From the NCBI GenBank assembly GCA_004843345.1, contig CP039460.1:1316001-1380000 (forward strand): a stretch of DNA of 64,000 nucleotides, in the 5' to 3' direction. The DNA comes from Acetobacteraceae bacterium. Lineage in GTDB: Bacteria; Pseudomonadota; Alphaproteobacteria; Acetobacterales; Acetobacteraceae. The translations under genes were made by a program, and so were the position numbers. The notes below the pieces were generated by a model, which was not told the origin of the DNA, did no database searches, and was given only the letters and a program-made list of their open reading frames with translations. Shown one piece after another: positions 18,373-27,363 of this stretch. The number at the start of each line of letters is the position of its first letter. Position 1 is the first letter of the stretch.

Positions 18373-21144
18373 ATGCCACATTCTCATCATGTAAAGCACC
18401 GGGCCGTCTCAGAAGATTCTTTGAATCAGTCGAGTGTTCAAAATGGTGGATTCGTTAAAAATTTAAATGAAATTTCCGACCATGAAGCTGTCGGGAATTT
18501 TGCGGCGGCAAAGAGTATTCAGATGTCTTTTGCCAATATCACCGTGACGGCGAATGGAAACGCCGTTCAAGTGGACGGCAAGGCTTTTGGCGGAAACGGC
18601 AAAACCGGTAGCGGCACAGCAAAAAATACGTTTGGCTCAAAATCGACTGTGTTTTATGGCACGTCAAATTACACAGGTTTTTATGGAAAAGAGCGTGGAC
18701 AAAATTATTCCAATTTAATTGCTTTCAGCAATGCCGCCGTCATTGTTGGACGTTCTGGGTATTCTGATACGATTGTGAGCGGAGGCGTTGCCATTGGGGG
18801 AAAGGATGCCGCAGGCAATTCTGTTGAGGCCTCCATCGATGTGATTAACGGCGCAACAATACATGACGGAACGGCGGCTTCGGGCGGTGTTTTGTTAGCA
18901 GGTGGATTTTCCAATAGCAATCATGGTGTGACGACAGGGCGGTCTCTGCTTCAGGATGCGCATATTCTCAGCAGTGGGGTTGCAATTGCTGGCGGTAATA
19001 AAGACCTGGTTTTGAAAAAAAATGGCACTTCGGGGATCGCCATTGGAACAGGGGTGATTTCTGATGCGGTGGTTGATGCTGGCGGTGTTGTTGATGCCAA
19101 TGGCAGTGGCACGGTCGCTGGGGGCACAATCGCTGGCTATGCCATCGCCGAAAGTGGCGGAACAATTTCAGGGGCGCTCTTTCAGGGGGCTGCTGATGGC
19201 GGTGTGAATGGGGCAAATGGCTATATTGATGCCAATGGCCTTGCGGTAGGAAATACAATTCAAGGGGGGGCTGTTCTCTCTGTTGCCGGTGGGGTTGCCT
19301 CGGAAAATATTGTTAATAATGGCGGTACGGTTGAGGTCGGCGCAAATTATGCTAATCAGGTAGCGCAGGCGAACGCCATGGGGTCAAATTCAAACGGCAC
19401 ATGGACCGTGCTTTCAGGGTCATCAAACTTTGGCAGTGGCACTTCGATTGATGGTGTGGTGAATAACGGCGGAACGCAAATTGTCGCCTCAGGCGGTGTG
19501 GATTCCGATACAACCGTGATGGCTGGCGGTGTCGTGAGTGTCAATGAATCTGGTGTGGATTATGGCGCTACTCTTTCCGAGGGGGGCACGATGGTTGTCA
19601 GCGATGGCGCAACCGCTTCGGAGACGAATATTTTGCAAGGTGCAACGATGCTTGTTCAGGCTGGCGGTTCTGTAGATGGGGCTGTGGTTGGGGCTGGTAT
19701 GAATGACTGGGCTGGGGGCGTAACCCTCACGGACGCTTCGCCAAATGATGGCGTGATTGTTTCTCAAGGCGCAACTTTTGCAAATGGAACGTTGGCAGAT
19801 GGCGTTGGTGAAGGGACGTCTCCGACACAAATGGGCGGTTTGCTAAGGGTTGAAAAAGGGGCAACCGTTACCGATCTTCAGATGGGCAATTATGGCGAGC
19901 TTGAAGTGATGGGGGTGGATTATGGTGCAGGTGAAAGCGTTACCTATCATAATAATACCGTTACCCTGATGTCTGATGGCAAAAGCGTTTGGAGTGCCAC
20001 TTTGGCTGGAAGCTATAATTCAGGCTCTTTCCAAATCTGGGACGATAATGGCACGGCTGTCATTGTGTATGACACTTGTTTTCTTCGTGGCACACGGATT
20101 GCAACGCCACAAGGTGAGATTGAAGTGCAAGACCTTAAAGCAGGCGACGAGCTTTGGGCGTTTGTTGATGGCAAAGAGGTCGCACGCAAAATCACTTTCA
20201 TTCAGCATAAAGAAAGCAACTTAAGGCAGAATCTTCCAGTGGATTTGGCAGGCTGGGCTGTTTGTGTGAAAGCAGGCGCTTTTGGCGCACATCTTCCAGA
20301 ACAGGATTTATGGGTAACCGCAGAGCATAGTTTCTTGTTTGAAGGGCGTTTTGTGCCCGTTCGCATGTTGGTGAATGGCAGGACAATTTATTACGATACG
20401 TCTTTGGCAGCATTTGATTTCTTCCATGTAGAGACAGAACCGCATTCGATTATCAAAGCAGAAGGGGTTCTTACGGAAAGCTGGCTCAATACAGAGGAAC
20501 GCCGTGAGGCGGTTAATCTGCCCAATGATGTCATCCGCCTTGAGCGTATTCCCAGTCACTCATGGGAAAAAGATGCAGCAGCCCCTTTGGACGTGTCCCT
20601 GTGTTTTGTGCGTAGTCTTTGGAATAAATTTGAGGCGGCAGCGCTGGCTCAGAAGGTTTCTCTTTTTGAGGAGCAGGTGCAGCAATTTAGCAAGGATCCG
20701 GCGCTCCGCATTCGTTTAGGCAATGGCAAGTTGATTAAACCTGCGAATAAGCGTCGCAATCAATATTTTTTTCAAATTCCAGCAGGGCAAACGGCACAAA
20801 GTCTTGTTTCAAAAATTTTCCGTCCTTCGGAATCTGTTGGGCCGTGGATAGATGACCGCCGTCAGCTTGGTGTGCTGGTTGGGAAAGTGCTGGTCGGCAT
20901 TAACACAGAGTTTCATGCGATTGATGCCCATCATTACCATGTTGCAAATGCCCCAGGCTGGGACGTGGTTGAGAATACCCCCTGCCGTTGGACAAAGGGG
21001 GAGGCAACGCTGCCTTCGTTTGGAAAACAGGAAGTGCTTCAGTTCGGATATTCTCTGATTATCGAAATTCTTGCTGGAGGGCCTTATCCAGATCAGAAGC
21101 TGGCAGAAGAGATTCCAGAAAAGCTTTTAAAAAAAGAGGCTTGA
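18373..21144 (+). CDS. Shorter repeat protein with C-terminal Hint domain (paralog)
   Basis: 923 residues, related to the 1975-residue protein over its last roughly 750 residues, with a different His/Asn-rich N-terminus (about 1-110) and no signal peptide. A shorter set of GG-based strand-loop-strand repeats (about 120-490) precedes the bridging domain, the Hint domain and the conserved tail. Cys569 (TCFLRGTRIATPQG) and T649-A-E-H652 match the larger paralog, with the same 80-residue spacing from Cys to Thr. The tail repeats FRPSESVGPW and DDRRQLGVLVG. It shares VVKKNG/VLKKNG and SGAADGG/QGAADGG blocks with the large protein, so the pair arose by duplication followed by loss or gain of repeats. 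Probably also a substrate of the downstream glycosyltransferases. Confidence 0.84.
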   Translation: MPHSHHVKHRAVSEDSLNQSSVQNGGFVKNLNEISDHEAVGNFAAAKSIQMSFANITVTANGNAVQVDGKAFGGNGKTGSGTAKNTFGSKSTVFYGTSNYTGFYGKERGQNYSNLIAFSNAAVIVGRSGYSDTIVSGGVAIGGKDAAGNSVEASIDVINGATIHDGTAASGGVLLAGGFSNSNHGVTTGRSLLQDAHILSSGVAIAGGNKDLVLKKNGTSGIAIGTGVISDAVVDAGGVVDANGSGTVAGGTIAGYAIAESGGTISGALFQGAADGGVNGANGYIDANGLAVGNTIQGGAVLSVAGGVASENIVNNGGTVEVGANYANQVAQANAMGSNSNGTWTVLSGSSNFGSGTSIDGVVNNGGTQIVASGGVDSDTTVMAGGVVSVNESGVDYGATLSEGGTMVVSDGATASETNILQGATMLVQAGGSVDGAVVGAGMNDWAGGVTLTDASPNDGVIVSQGATFANGTLADGVGEGTSPTQMGGLLRVEKGATVTDLQMGNYGELEVMGVDYGAGESVTYHNNTVTLMSDGKSVWSATLAGSYNSGSFQIWDDNGTAVIVYDTCFLRGTRIATPQGEIEVQDLKAGDELWAFVDGKEVARKITFIQHKESNLRQNLPVDLAGWAVCVKAGAFGAHLPEQDLWVTAEHSFLFEGRFVPVRMLVNGRTIYYDTSLAAFDFFHVETEPHSIIKAEGVLTESWLNTEERREAVNLPNDVIRLERIPSHSWEKDAAAPLDVSLCFVRSLWNKFEAAALAQKVSLFEEQVQQFSKDPALRIRLGNGKLIKPANKRRNQYFFQIPAGQTAQSLVSKIFRPSESVGPWIDDRRQLGVLVGKVLVGINTEFHAIDAHHYHVANAPGWDVVENTPCRWTKGEATLPSFGKQEVLQFGYSLIIEILAGGPYPDQKLAEEIPEKLLKKEA

Positions 21145-21154
21145 GAAGGTTTCA

Positions 21155-21195
21155 AAAGGGCGTCAGTTTGGGTATTCAGATTGACGCCCTTTCTT
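21155..21195 (+). terminator. Terminator after the second repeat-Hint gene
   Basis: AAAGGGCGTCA pairs perfectly with TGACGCCCTTT (11 bp) around a 16-base loop, followed by CTTT. The PKS operon downstream therefore probably starts from its own promoter in 21200-21320. Confidence 0.85.
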
Positions 21196-21327
21196 TATGG
21201 TAGGGTATCAAAAATTATTGTTGATTTTAGCAAGGGTAAGATGCTTTTCTTCATAAGAAGCCATGCTTTGAGATGTGAGATAAAACTGGCCTGATTTTCA
21301 GACATTAGATTATCGAAAAGGGACGGA

Positions 21328-24300
21328 ATGAGCGGTTCAAGTCAAACGGAAATTGCCATTATTGGGGCAGGGCTGCTTTTTCCTGCAAAAATTGAATCGT
21401 TAGAAGACCTTTGGAATTTTTTAATGAGATCAGGGGACGCTTCTGTCGAAGTGCCTGCGGATCGCTGGTCGTTTAAGCGTTTCTATTCTCCAGCACCCCA
21501 AGCCGCAGGTAAAACCTGTATGACACGGGGGCATTTTATCATTCGGGATGTGAATGCGTTTGACTGTGCAATTTTCGGTCTTTCTCCCCGTGAGGCCAGT
21601 TTGCTCGATCCGTTGCAGCGCAATGTTTTGTTTGCCGCTTGGCGTGCGGTTGAGGATGCAAAACTTGCCCCAAGTCAGATTAAGGGTACAAAAACAGGTG
21701 TCTATATTGGCGCTTTCTTAGATGATTTTCTTGTCTATGCCGGCAGGTCAGAGATGCGGGCGCAAATTCAAGACCATTTTGCGGCTGTTTCCAGTACAGC
21801 AGGCATGGTTTCCGCACGGTTAGGGCATGTTTTCAATCTGTATGGCCCTGCTATGAGTGTGGATACGGCATGTTCCTCCTCGATGACAGCGATTGTGCAG
21901 GCCTGTGAGGCCTTGGCGCAGGGCAGTTGCGAAATGGCATTTGCTGGCGGCTCAAGCTATATGATGATTCCAGAGCCCGCCATTACGATGGCGAAGGCAG
22001 GGTTTCTTGCAAAAGATGGGCGCTCTAAAAGTTTTTCGGACAAGGCAGACGGCTATGGAAGAGGCGAAGGGGCTGGTATTCTCCTTTTAAAGCCGTTGAA
22101 AAAAGCGCTTGAAGATGGTGATCCTGTGCGTGCTGTGATTTGCGCAGGCGCACTCAATCAAGACGGACGAACCGCTGCTGTGCCTGTTCCTTCTCAAAAG
22201 GCGCAGGCTCTTTTGATGGCCTCTCTTTTAGAAAAATCAGGGTTGCATCCGAACGAGATTTCAGCGGTTGAGGCGCATGGTGCAGGCACGCCTGTTGGCG
22301 ACCCGATTGAAGCGGCCGCTGTCTCCAAAGCCATTGCGCAAAAACGCTCTCAAGAGCTTTCCCCATTGTTGATTGGATCAATTAAGGCAAATATTGGTCA
22401 TTTAGAGGCGAGTGCCGGTGTGGCAGGGGTGATGCGTGCGATGCTTTCTTTGGAGCATAAGCGCCTTCCGCCTTGGCCCTGTGAAGGCAAGCCAGCGGAT
22501 TTCTTAAAAGAATATCATTTGCATCTCCCTGAAAAGGGCGTGAAGCTGCCGAAAGTCAAAGCAGGTAAATCTCATTATATTTTAGCAAATTCTTTTGGAT
22601 ATGGCGGTGCAAATGCGGCGGTTGTTTTGCGTTCCTTTGCGCAGAAAGAGCGTCCTTCCAGTAAAAGAGCCACTTCTATTTTTCAGGAAAACATTCCCTT
22701 TGTTTTGAGTGCAGCCACATTGCCTGCTTTGAAAAAACAAGCAAAAGATTATGCTGATTTTATCGAAGGGCAGAAGGCGGAAGATGAGCCTGTTTTCTGG
22801 CGTGATGTCTGTCAAAATGTGTTGCGGCAGCGTGATTTGCTGACTTACCGTTTGGTTCTTTTGAAAGAAGATCGGACATTTTTAGAAATAGCGGCGCTTT
22901 TGCGCCGTTTTGCCGAAGCAGATGGGGAATTGCCTTCTTTAGAAGGGGGTTATTATGGCGAAGTTCCTGATAGCACTGTTTTAGAAACAAGTTGTTTGTA
23001 TTTTGGCGCTTCCCCTGTGCCAGCCTTGAGGGAAGGTGCTGTTGTCTTATTGGATTTACCTTCTGGAATTGCGTGTAAAGCAACTTCTTTGCTGAAAGAA
23101 AAACAGAAGCGGGATAGGAACAGCGATGCTAAGGCAGAAATTTTCGAAGATTTGCGTCAGGCTGGAAATTTTAAAGCGCTCAAGCCTTTTTCAAGCGCTA
23201 TTTTGCAAATAGCAGCGGCAGAATTTTTACACTCTTTACAGTTAAAACTGACAGGGATTGCAGCAGAGGCGCAAGGAGGCTCTAAAGTAGCTTCTCTTAT
23301 TGCAGCTTATTTTAATGATAAGGTGACAGCTTCCGCACTTTTGGACGCTTTTGAGGGCACGGAAGTGCCAGCGTTGCCTGCTTTGCCGAAACGCAGTTCT
23401 GCTTCGTTGGTTGTCATGTTAGGAAGTGGTGGCGGTCAGCCCGATTTTCTGGCTTTAAAGCGAAAAATTCCACTTGATAAAGCTTTGCAGGAGGTTGGGG
23501 CACGCCTCCTTTCCGAAGGGGCTGGGATTATTCCACTTGAAAAAGGCGGGCGTAACTTAACCCTTCCTGTCTATCCTTTAGGACTTGAAATTATGGCACC
23601 GCCAGAGCGGATTGGTGCTAAAAAAGATCGTGTGGATTTAACCGTTCATCCCGTTCTTGGAACAAGCCGGGAAGGCACAGAACGAAGCTGGAAAGCTGAT
23701 TTGACAACAGGTTTTCTGCCATGGCTTCCAGATCATGCTGTTCAGCGTCAAAATGGGCAGGCTGCCGATTGGCTTTTCCCTTGTGCCGCCTTTGTTGAGG
23801 CAGGATTGGCAGCGCATAAGGAAATGACAGGCGAGGCAGCATGTATTTTAGAAGATTTGCATCTTCAATCGCCCTTATTTCCTGCTCGGGATTTAACGAG
23901 CCAAGCTTTTTGGCAATTTAGAAAAGACACAAAAAAGCTTTCTTTTGCGAGCTGGTTGCCTGCAAGTATTGGGGACGAAAATCCATGGCTGCCGCATGGG
24001 GATGTTTCTATTTTGGAAGCGGCTCCTTGGGGGGAAGAAGAATTTTTTGCCTATCAGGAGGCAATGGCTTCTCCAGAGATGGAAGCGGTGGAGATTTCAG
24101 ATTTTTATCAAAAATTCCGCCGTTTGGGCGTGTATTACGGGCCTTCTTTCAGATCGGTTGTGGCATTAAGTCGTTCTGGCCGAAAGATTGGCGAAAGTGC
24201 CTTTGGAAAGGTTGCGCTTCCCGCTGTTTTACAGGAAAAAGGGGATTCCCGTTATTTGCTTCATCCTGTTTTGCTTGATGGGGCTTTCCAGATGGGGCTG

Positions 24301-27300
24301 GCTTTGTTGCCAGAGGAATTAGAAGCGGCTTATGCGCCTTGTGCAATCGAACGTTTTGTTTGGTATGGCAGGGAAAATGCTAAAAGACTGACGCATCTTG
24401 TTGCTAAAGTAACTTTGACAGCTTTGACAGAAGAAACGCTTTCGCTAGACGGTACTTTTTATAATGAAGAAGGCCTTCTTTTAGGAGAAATGCGTGGCCT
24501 TGAATGCCGTGCCCTTAAAAAGAGAAAGCCTCTTTCTTTACTCGGAATAAAGTGGGAACTCGCACCGCCTTTAGCCTTGTTGGCAGAAGAACAGCCCCTT
24601 TATATTTTTGGAAATGCGGAGGGTGTTTCCCGAGCGGCCCTTAAGGCGCTTGAGACAAATGGGCGAAAGCTTACGCATTTTAAGACACTTTCGGAGATAG
24701 AGGCTTGTTTACAAGAGAAAAGTCCTTCTGCGTTCCGATTGCTTTATTTGCCTCAAAAACAGGCAGGTAAAAATCGAATTGAAGAAGCCGTAGCACTCTT
24801 ACGAGCTTTTCAAGCGCTTTTAAAAACAGTGGCCTCTTTTCCGCATTTTTCTCTGACGCTGGTTGGGGAAGGGATCTTTCCAGAGATTGAAACAGATTTT
24901 ATAGATGAAAAAAGTTTAGATCTGATCCCGTTATTGGGCTTTTTGCGTTCGGCACGCATAGAATATCCAACTTTTCAGTTTAAAACTGTTTTTTTTGAAG
25001 GAGATGTTGGGGAGATTTCCAAATCTTTAGCGGCAGAGATGTCTTTGGAGGATTTTTCAGAAACAGAAGTCTTCTTGAATGGAGAAGGGCGCTTTGTCCC
25101 TCGGATAGAAGAGATGAAATCTTCTTTTAAGACGATGCTAAGAGAAGAAATCTCTCTTCAAAAGCTTTTAGATCCCAAAGCCTCGAATGTTGCGCTTCGT
25201 CTTATTCGGGATGAAGACGGCAAGCAATTTACGCAAGGGCTTGGCTGGGAAAAAGTGCTTTTACCACCGCTGTCTGAAGGGGAAATACAGGTTAAAACCA
25301 TTGCCGCAGGGTTGAATTTTAAAGACTTCCTGAATGTGATGAGGCTTGTGCCGGAATTTGTGCTGCGAAATACGCATACCGCAGGTATTTTAGGGATGGA
25401 GGCACTGGTTGAAGTCGAGGCATGTTCTGCGTCAGATTCTTTTTTTAAAAAAGGAGATCTTTGCCTTTCGTTTATGCCAGGGGCTTTTGAATCCCGGCGT
25501 GTTCTCCCAGCAGACACAAAGTTACTTTTCCCTCTTCCAGCTTCGTTTCGAGAATTATTTCCAATTTCAGAATTTAAAGCGTTGGCGGGCTTCTCGATTG
25601 CGGCTTTGACTGCATGGGGCTGCTTGGTGCGTCTTGCGCATTTAGAGGCAGGTGAAACGGTTCTTATTCATTCAGCCGCAGGTGGTGTCGGGCAGATGGC
25701 GCTTCAAATTGCACAGTTAAGAGGCGTTAAAATTTTTGCAACCGCTGGAAGTCCAGAGAGGCGCACTTGGCTGGCATCGCAAAAAAATGTGGAAGCTGTT
25801 TTCGATAGCCGAAGCTTGGCCTTTTACGATGAGATTTTAGCAAAAACAGGTGGAAGAGGCGTTGATGTCGTTTTAAATGCTTTAACAGGAGAGGCCTTGA
25901 CCGCAAGTTTAAAGCTCCTTGCGCCGTTTGGGAGGTTTGTTGAAATCGGTAAACGGGATATTGTTGAAGGCAATGCGCTTAATTTGACGCCGTTTAATGA
26001 GAATTTAGCGTTTTTCTCTTATGATCTTGACCGCATGATGAAATCCCATCCTGAAATTGCAGGAGAGGATTTGAAAAAATTATACGGGCTGCTTTTGGAG
26101 AATAAATTAGTACCTCCAAAATCGGAATTTTTTCCCCTAGAAAAAGTACAGAGTGCTTTTCGGCATTTTTCTCATCCTGCCCATGCAGGACGGATCATTT
26201 TAGATTTCTCTAAAGAGGAAAACGTTTCAGAAAACCCTGCAAAAATACGGGAAAATTTCAAAAATACGTTTTTTGAGAATGCGGAGGCCGTTCATCTAGT
26301 GACAGGGGGAAGTGGCGGATTTGGGATTGAGACGCTTCATTGGCTCTTGGAAAATGGTGCAAGGCATTTACATGTTGTCTCTCGGAAAAGACCTGAAAAC
26401 AGGCCAGAATGGAAGTCTCTCATTGTAAAATCAAAAAAATTAGGCGCTGAGATTGTCTGTCATGCGATGGATATTTCACAGCCTGAAAAACTTGTTCCAG
26501 TTTTAAAAAAAATAACGCAGAAACGTCCGCTGGGCGGTATTTTTCATGCGGCGGGTGTAACAGAGGATGCGCCACTAACTGATCTTTCAGCAGAGCAAAT
26601 ATCAGCCGTTTTGATTCCTAAAATGGGAGGGGCGATCGCACTGTGGCAGGCCTGTAAGAAACTCTCTCTAAGGCCGAAATATTTCATGCTTTACTCGTCC
26701 TTTGTCGGATGTTCTGGGAATTCAGGGCAGGCAGCTTATGCGGCATCCAATGTTTTTTTAGATCTTTTTGCCGCTTTTTTACGTCAGAAAGGGATAAACG
26801 CATTTTCTGTGGGATGGGGGGCGATTGCCGAAGGCGGAATGACACAAAATGGCAATGCATTAGCCCTTTTCCGTCAATCAGGTATTGGGGTAATCTCTGC
26901 AAAACAGGCACTTGATTTAATGGCGGTACTTGCGCATACGCAGAAAAAATGGGGGGCTGTGGTCTCCATTGATTGGCAGGCTTTTTTCAGAACGTTGCCT
27001 GCTATTGGTCGAGAGGCTCGTTTTTCGTTGTTGAACGAAAGGGAAAATATTGAAATAGGGCAGGCATTATTGTCCCTTCCAAAGTCAGAACGGAAATCTT
27101 TTGCTTTAAAAGTAATTTTAGAAGAGGTTTCAGCCATTTTGCAGCTTGAAGCAGGTGGAATTACGCCGAGAACGCCTTTGGATTCATTGGGATTAGATTC
27201 TTTGGCAGGAATGGAGCTTCAAGTGGCTGTGCAGAAACGTTTGGGGGTTGAGTTGCCTGTTTCTATTTTGGCGACGGCGAGAACACCGGATGCGCTTGCT

Positions 27301-27363
27301 GGGCGGATCGTGGAACGAACTTCCACGCTTTCACAAAATGATGCGTTTGGTGCGGAGGGGTAA
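21328..27363 (+). CDS. Type I reducing polyketide synthase, KS-(AT remnant)-DH-ER-KR-ACP
   Basis: One full reducing module of 2011 residues. KS (about 5-430): Cys182 in DTACSSS, His317 in VEAHGAGTP, His358 in NIGHLEA. A shortened acyltransferase-like region (about 455-740) has GGSKVA around Ser652 in place of GHSxGE, and no catalytic-His motif is evident. DH (about 774-1070): His803 and Asp984 in HPVLLDGAFQ. A non-catalytic KR-like segment follows. ER (about 1300-1625): HSAAGGVGQMALQIAQ. KR (about 1650-1850): TGGSGGFG, YSS, Tyr1804. ACP: Ser1958 in GLDSL. It should build a saturated, lipid-like chain, probably iteratively, loaded with malonyl units in trans. TAATG overlap with the acyl-AMP ligase gene indicates co-translation. 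Confidence 0.92.
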   Translation: MSGSSQTEIAIIGAGLLFPAKIESLEDLWNFLMRSGDASVEVPADRWSFKRFYSPAPQAAGKTCMTRGHFIIRDVNAFDCAIFGLSPREASLLDPLQRNVLFAAWRAVEDAKLAPSQIKGTKTGVYIGAFLDDFLVYAGRSEMRAQIQDHFAAVSSTAGMVSARLGHVFNLYGPAMSVDTACSSSMTAIVQACEALAQGSCEMAFAGGSSYMMIPEPAITMAKAGFLAKDGRSKSFSDKADGYGRGEGAGILLLKPLKKALEDGDPVRAVICAGALNQDGRTAAVPVPSQKAQALLMASLLEKSGLHPNEISAVEAHGAGTPVGDPIEAAAVSKAIAQKRSQELSPLLIGSIKANIGHLEASAGVAGVMRAMLSLEHKRLPPWPCEGKPADFLKEYHLHLPEKGVKLPKVKAGKSHYILANSFGYGGANAAVVLRSFAQKERPSSKRATSIFQENIPFVLSAATLPALKKQAKDYADFIEGQKAEDEPVFWRDVCQNVLRQRDLLTYRLVLLKEDRTFLEIAALLRRFAEADGELPSLEGGYYGEVPDSTVLETSCLYFGASPVPALREGAVVLLDLPSGIACKATSLLKEKQKRDRNSDAKAEIFEDLRQAGNFKALKPFSSAILQIAAAEFLHSLQLKLTGIAAEAQGGSKVASLIAAYFNDKVTASALLDAFEGTEVPALPALPKRSSASLVVMLGSGGGQPDFLALKRKIPLDKALQEVGARLLSEGAGIIPLEKGGRNLTLPVYPLGLEIMAPPERIGAKKDRVDLTVHPVLGTSREGTERSWKADLTTGFLPWLPDHAVQRQNGQAADWLFPCAAFVEAGLAAHKEMTGEAACILEDLHLQSPLFPARDLTSQAFWQFRKDTKKLSFASWLPASIGDENPWLPHGDVSILEAAPWGEEEFFAYQEAMASPEMEAVEISDFYQKFRRLGVYYGPSFRSVVALSRSGRKIGESAFGKVALPAVLQEKGDSRYLLHPVLLDGAFQMGLALLPEELEAAYAPCAIERFVWYGRENAKRLTHLVAKVTLTALTEETLSLDGTFYNEEGLLLGEMRGLECRALKKRKPLSLLGIKWELAPPLALLAEEQPLYIFGNAEGVSRAALKALETNGRKLTHFKTLSEIEACLQEKSPSAFRLLYLPQKQAGKNRIEEAVALLRAFQALLKTVASFPHFSLTLVGEGIFPEIETDFIDEKSLDLIPLLGFLRSARIEYPTFQFKTVFFEGDVGEISKSLAAEMSLEDFSETEVFLNGEGRFVPRIEEMKSSFKTMLREEISLQKLLDPKASNVALRLIRDEDGKQFTQGLGWEKVLLPPLSEGEIQVKTIAAGLNFKDFLNVMRLVPEFVLRNTHTAGILGMEALVEVEACSASDSFFKKGDLCLSFMPGAFESRRVLPADTKLLFPLPASFRELFPISEFKALAGFSIAALTAWGCLVRLAHLEAGETVLIHSAAGGVGQMALQIAQLRGVKIFATAGSPERRTWLASQKNVEAVFDSRSLAFYDEILAKTGGRGVDVVLNALTGEALTASLKLLAPFGRFVEIGKRDIVEGNALNLTPFNENLAFFSYDLDRMMKSHPEIAGEDLKKLYGLLLENKLVPPKSEFFPLEKVQSAFRHFSHPAHAGRIILDFSKEENVSENPAKIRENFKNTFFENAEAVHLVTGGSGGFGIETLHWLLENGARHLHVVSRKRPENRPEWKSLIVKSKKLGAEIVCHAMDISQPEKLVPVLKKITQKRPLGGIFHAAGVTEDAPLTDLSAEQISAVLIPKMGGAIALWQACKKLSLRPKYFMLYSSFVGCSGNSGQAAYAASNVFLDLFAAFLRQKGINAFSVGWGAIAEGGMTQNGNALALFRQSGIGVISAKQALDLMAVLAHTQKKWGAVVSIDWQAFFRTLPAIGREARFSLLNERENIEIGQALLSLPKSERKSFALKVILEEVSAILQLEAGGITPRTPLDSLGLDSLAGMELQVAVQKRLGVELPVSILATARTPDALAGRIVERTSTLSQNDAFGAEG

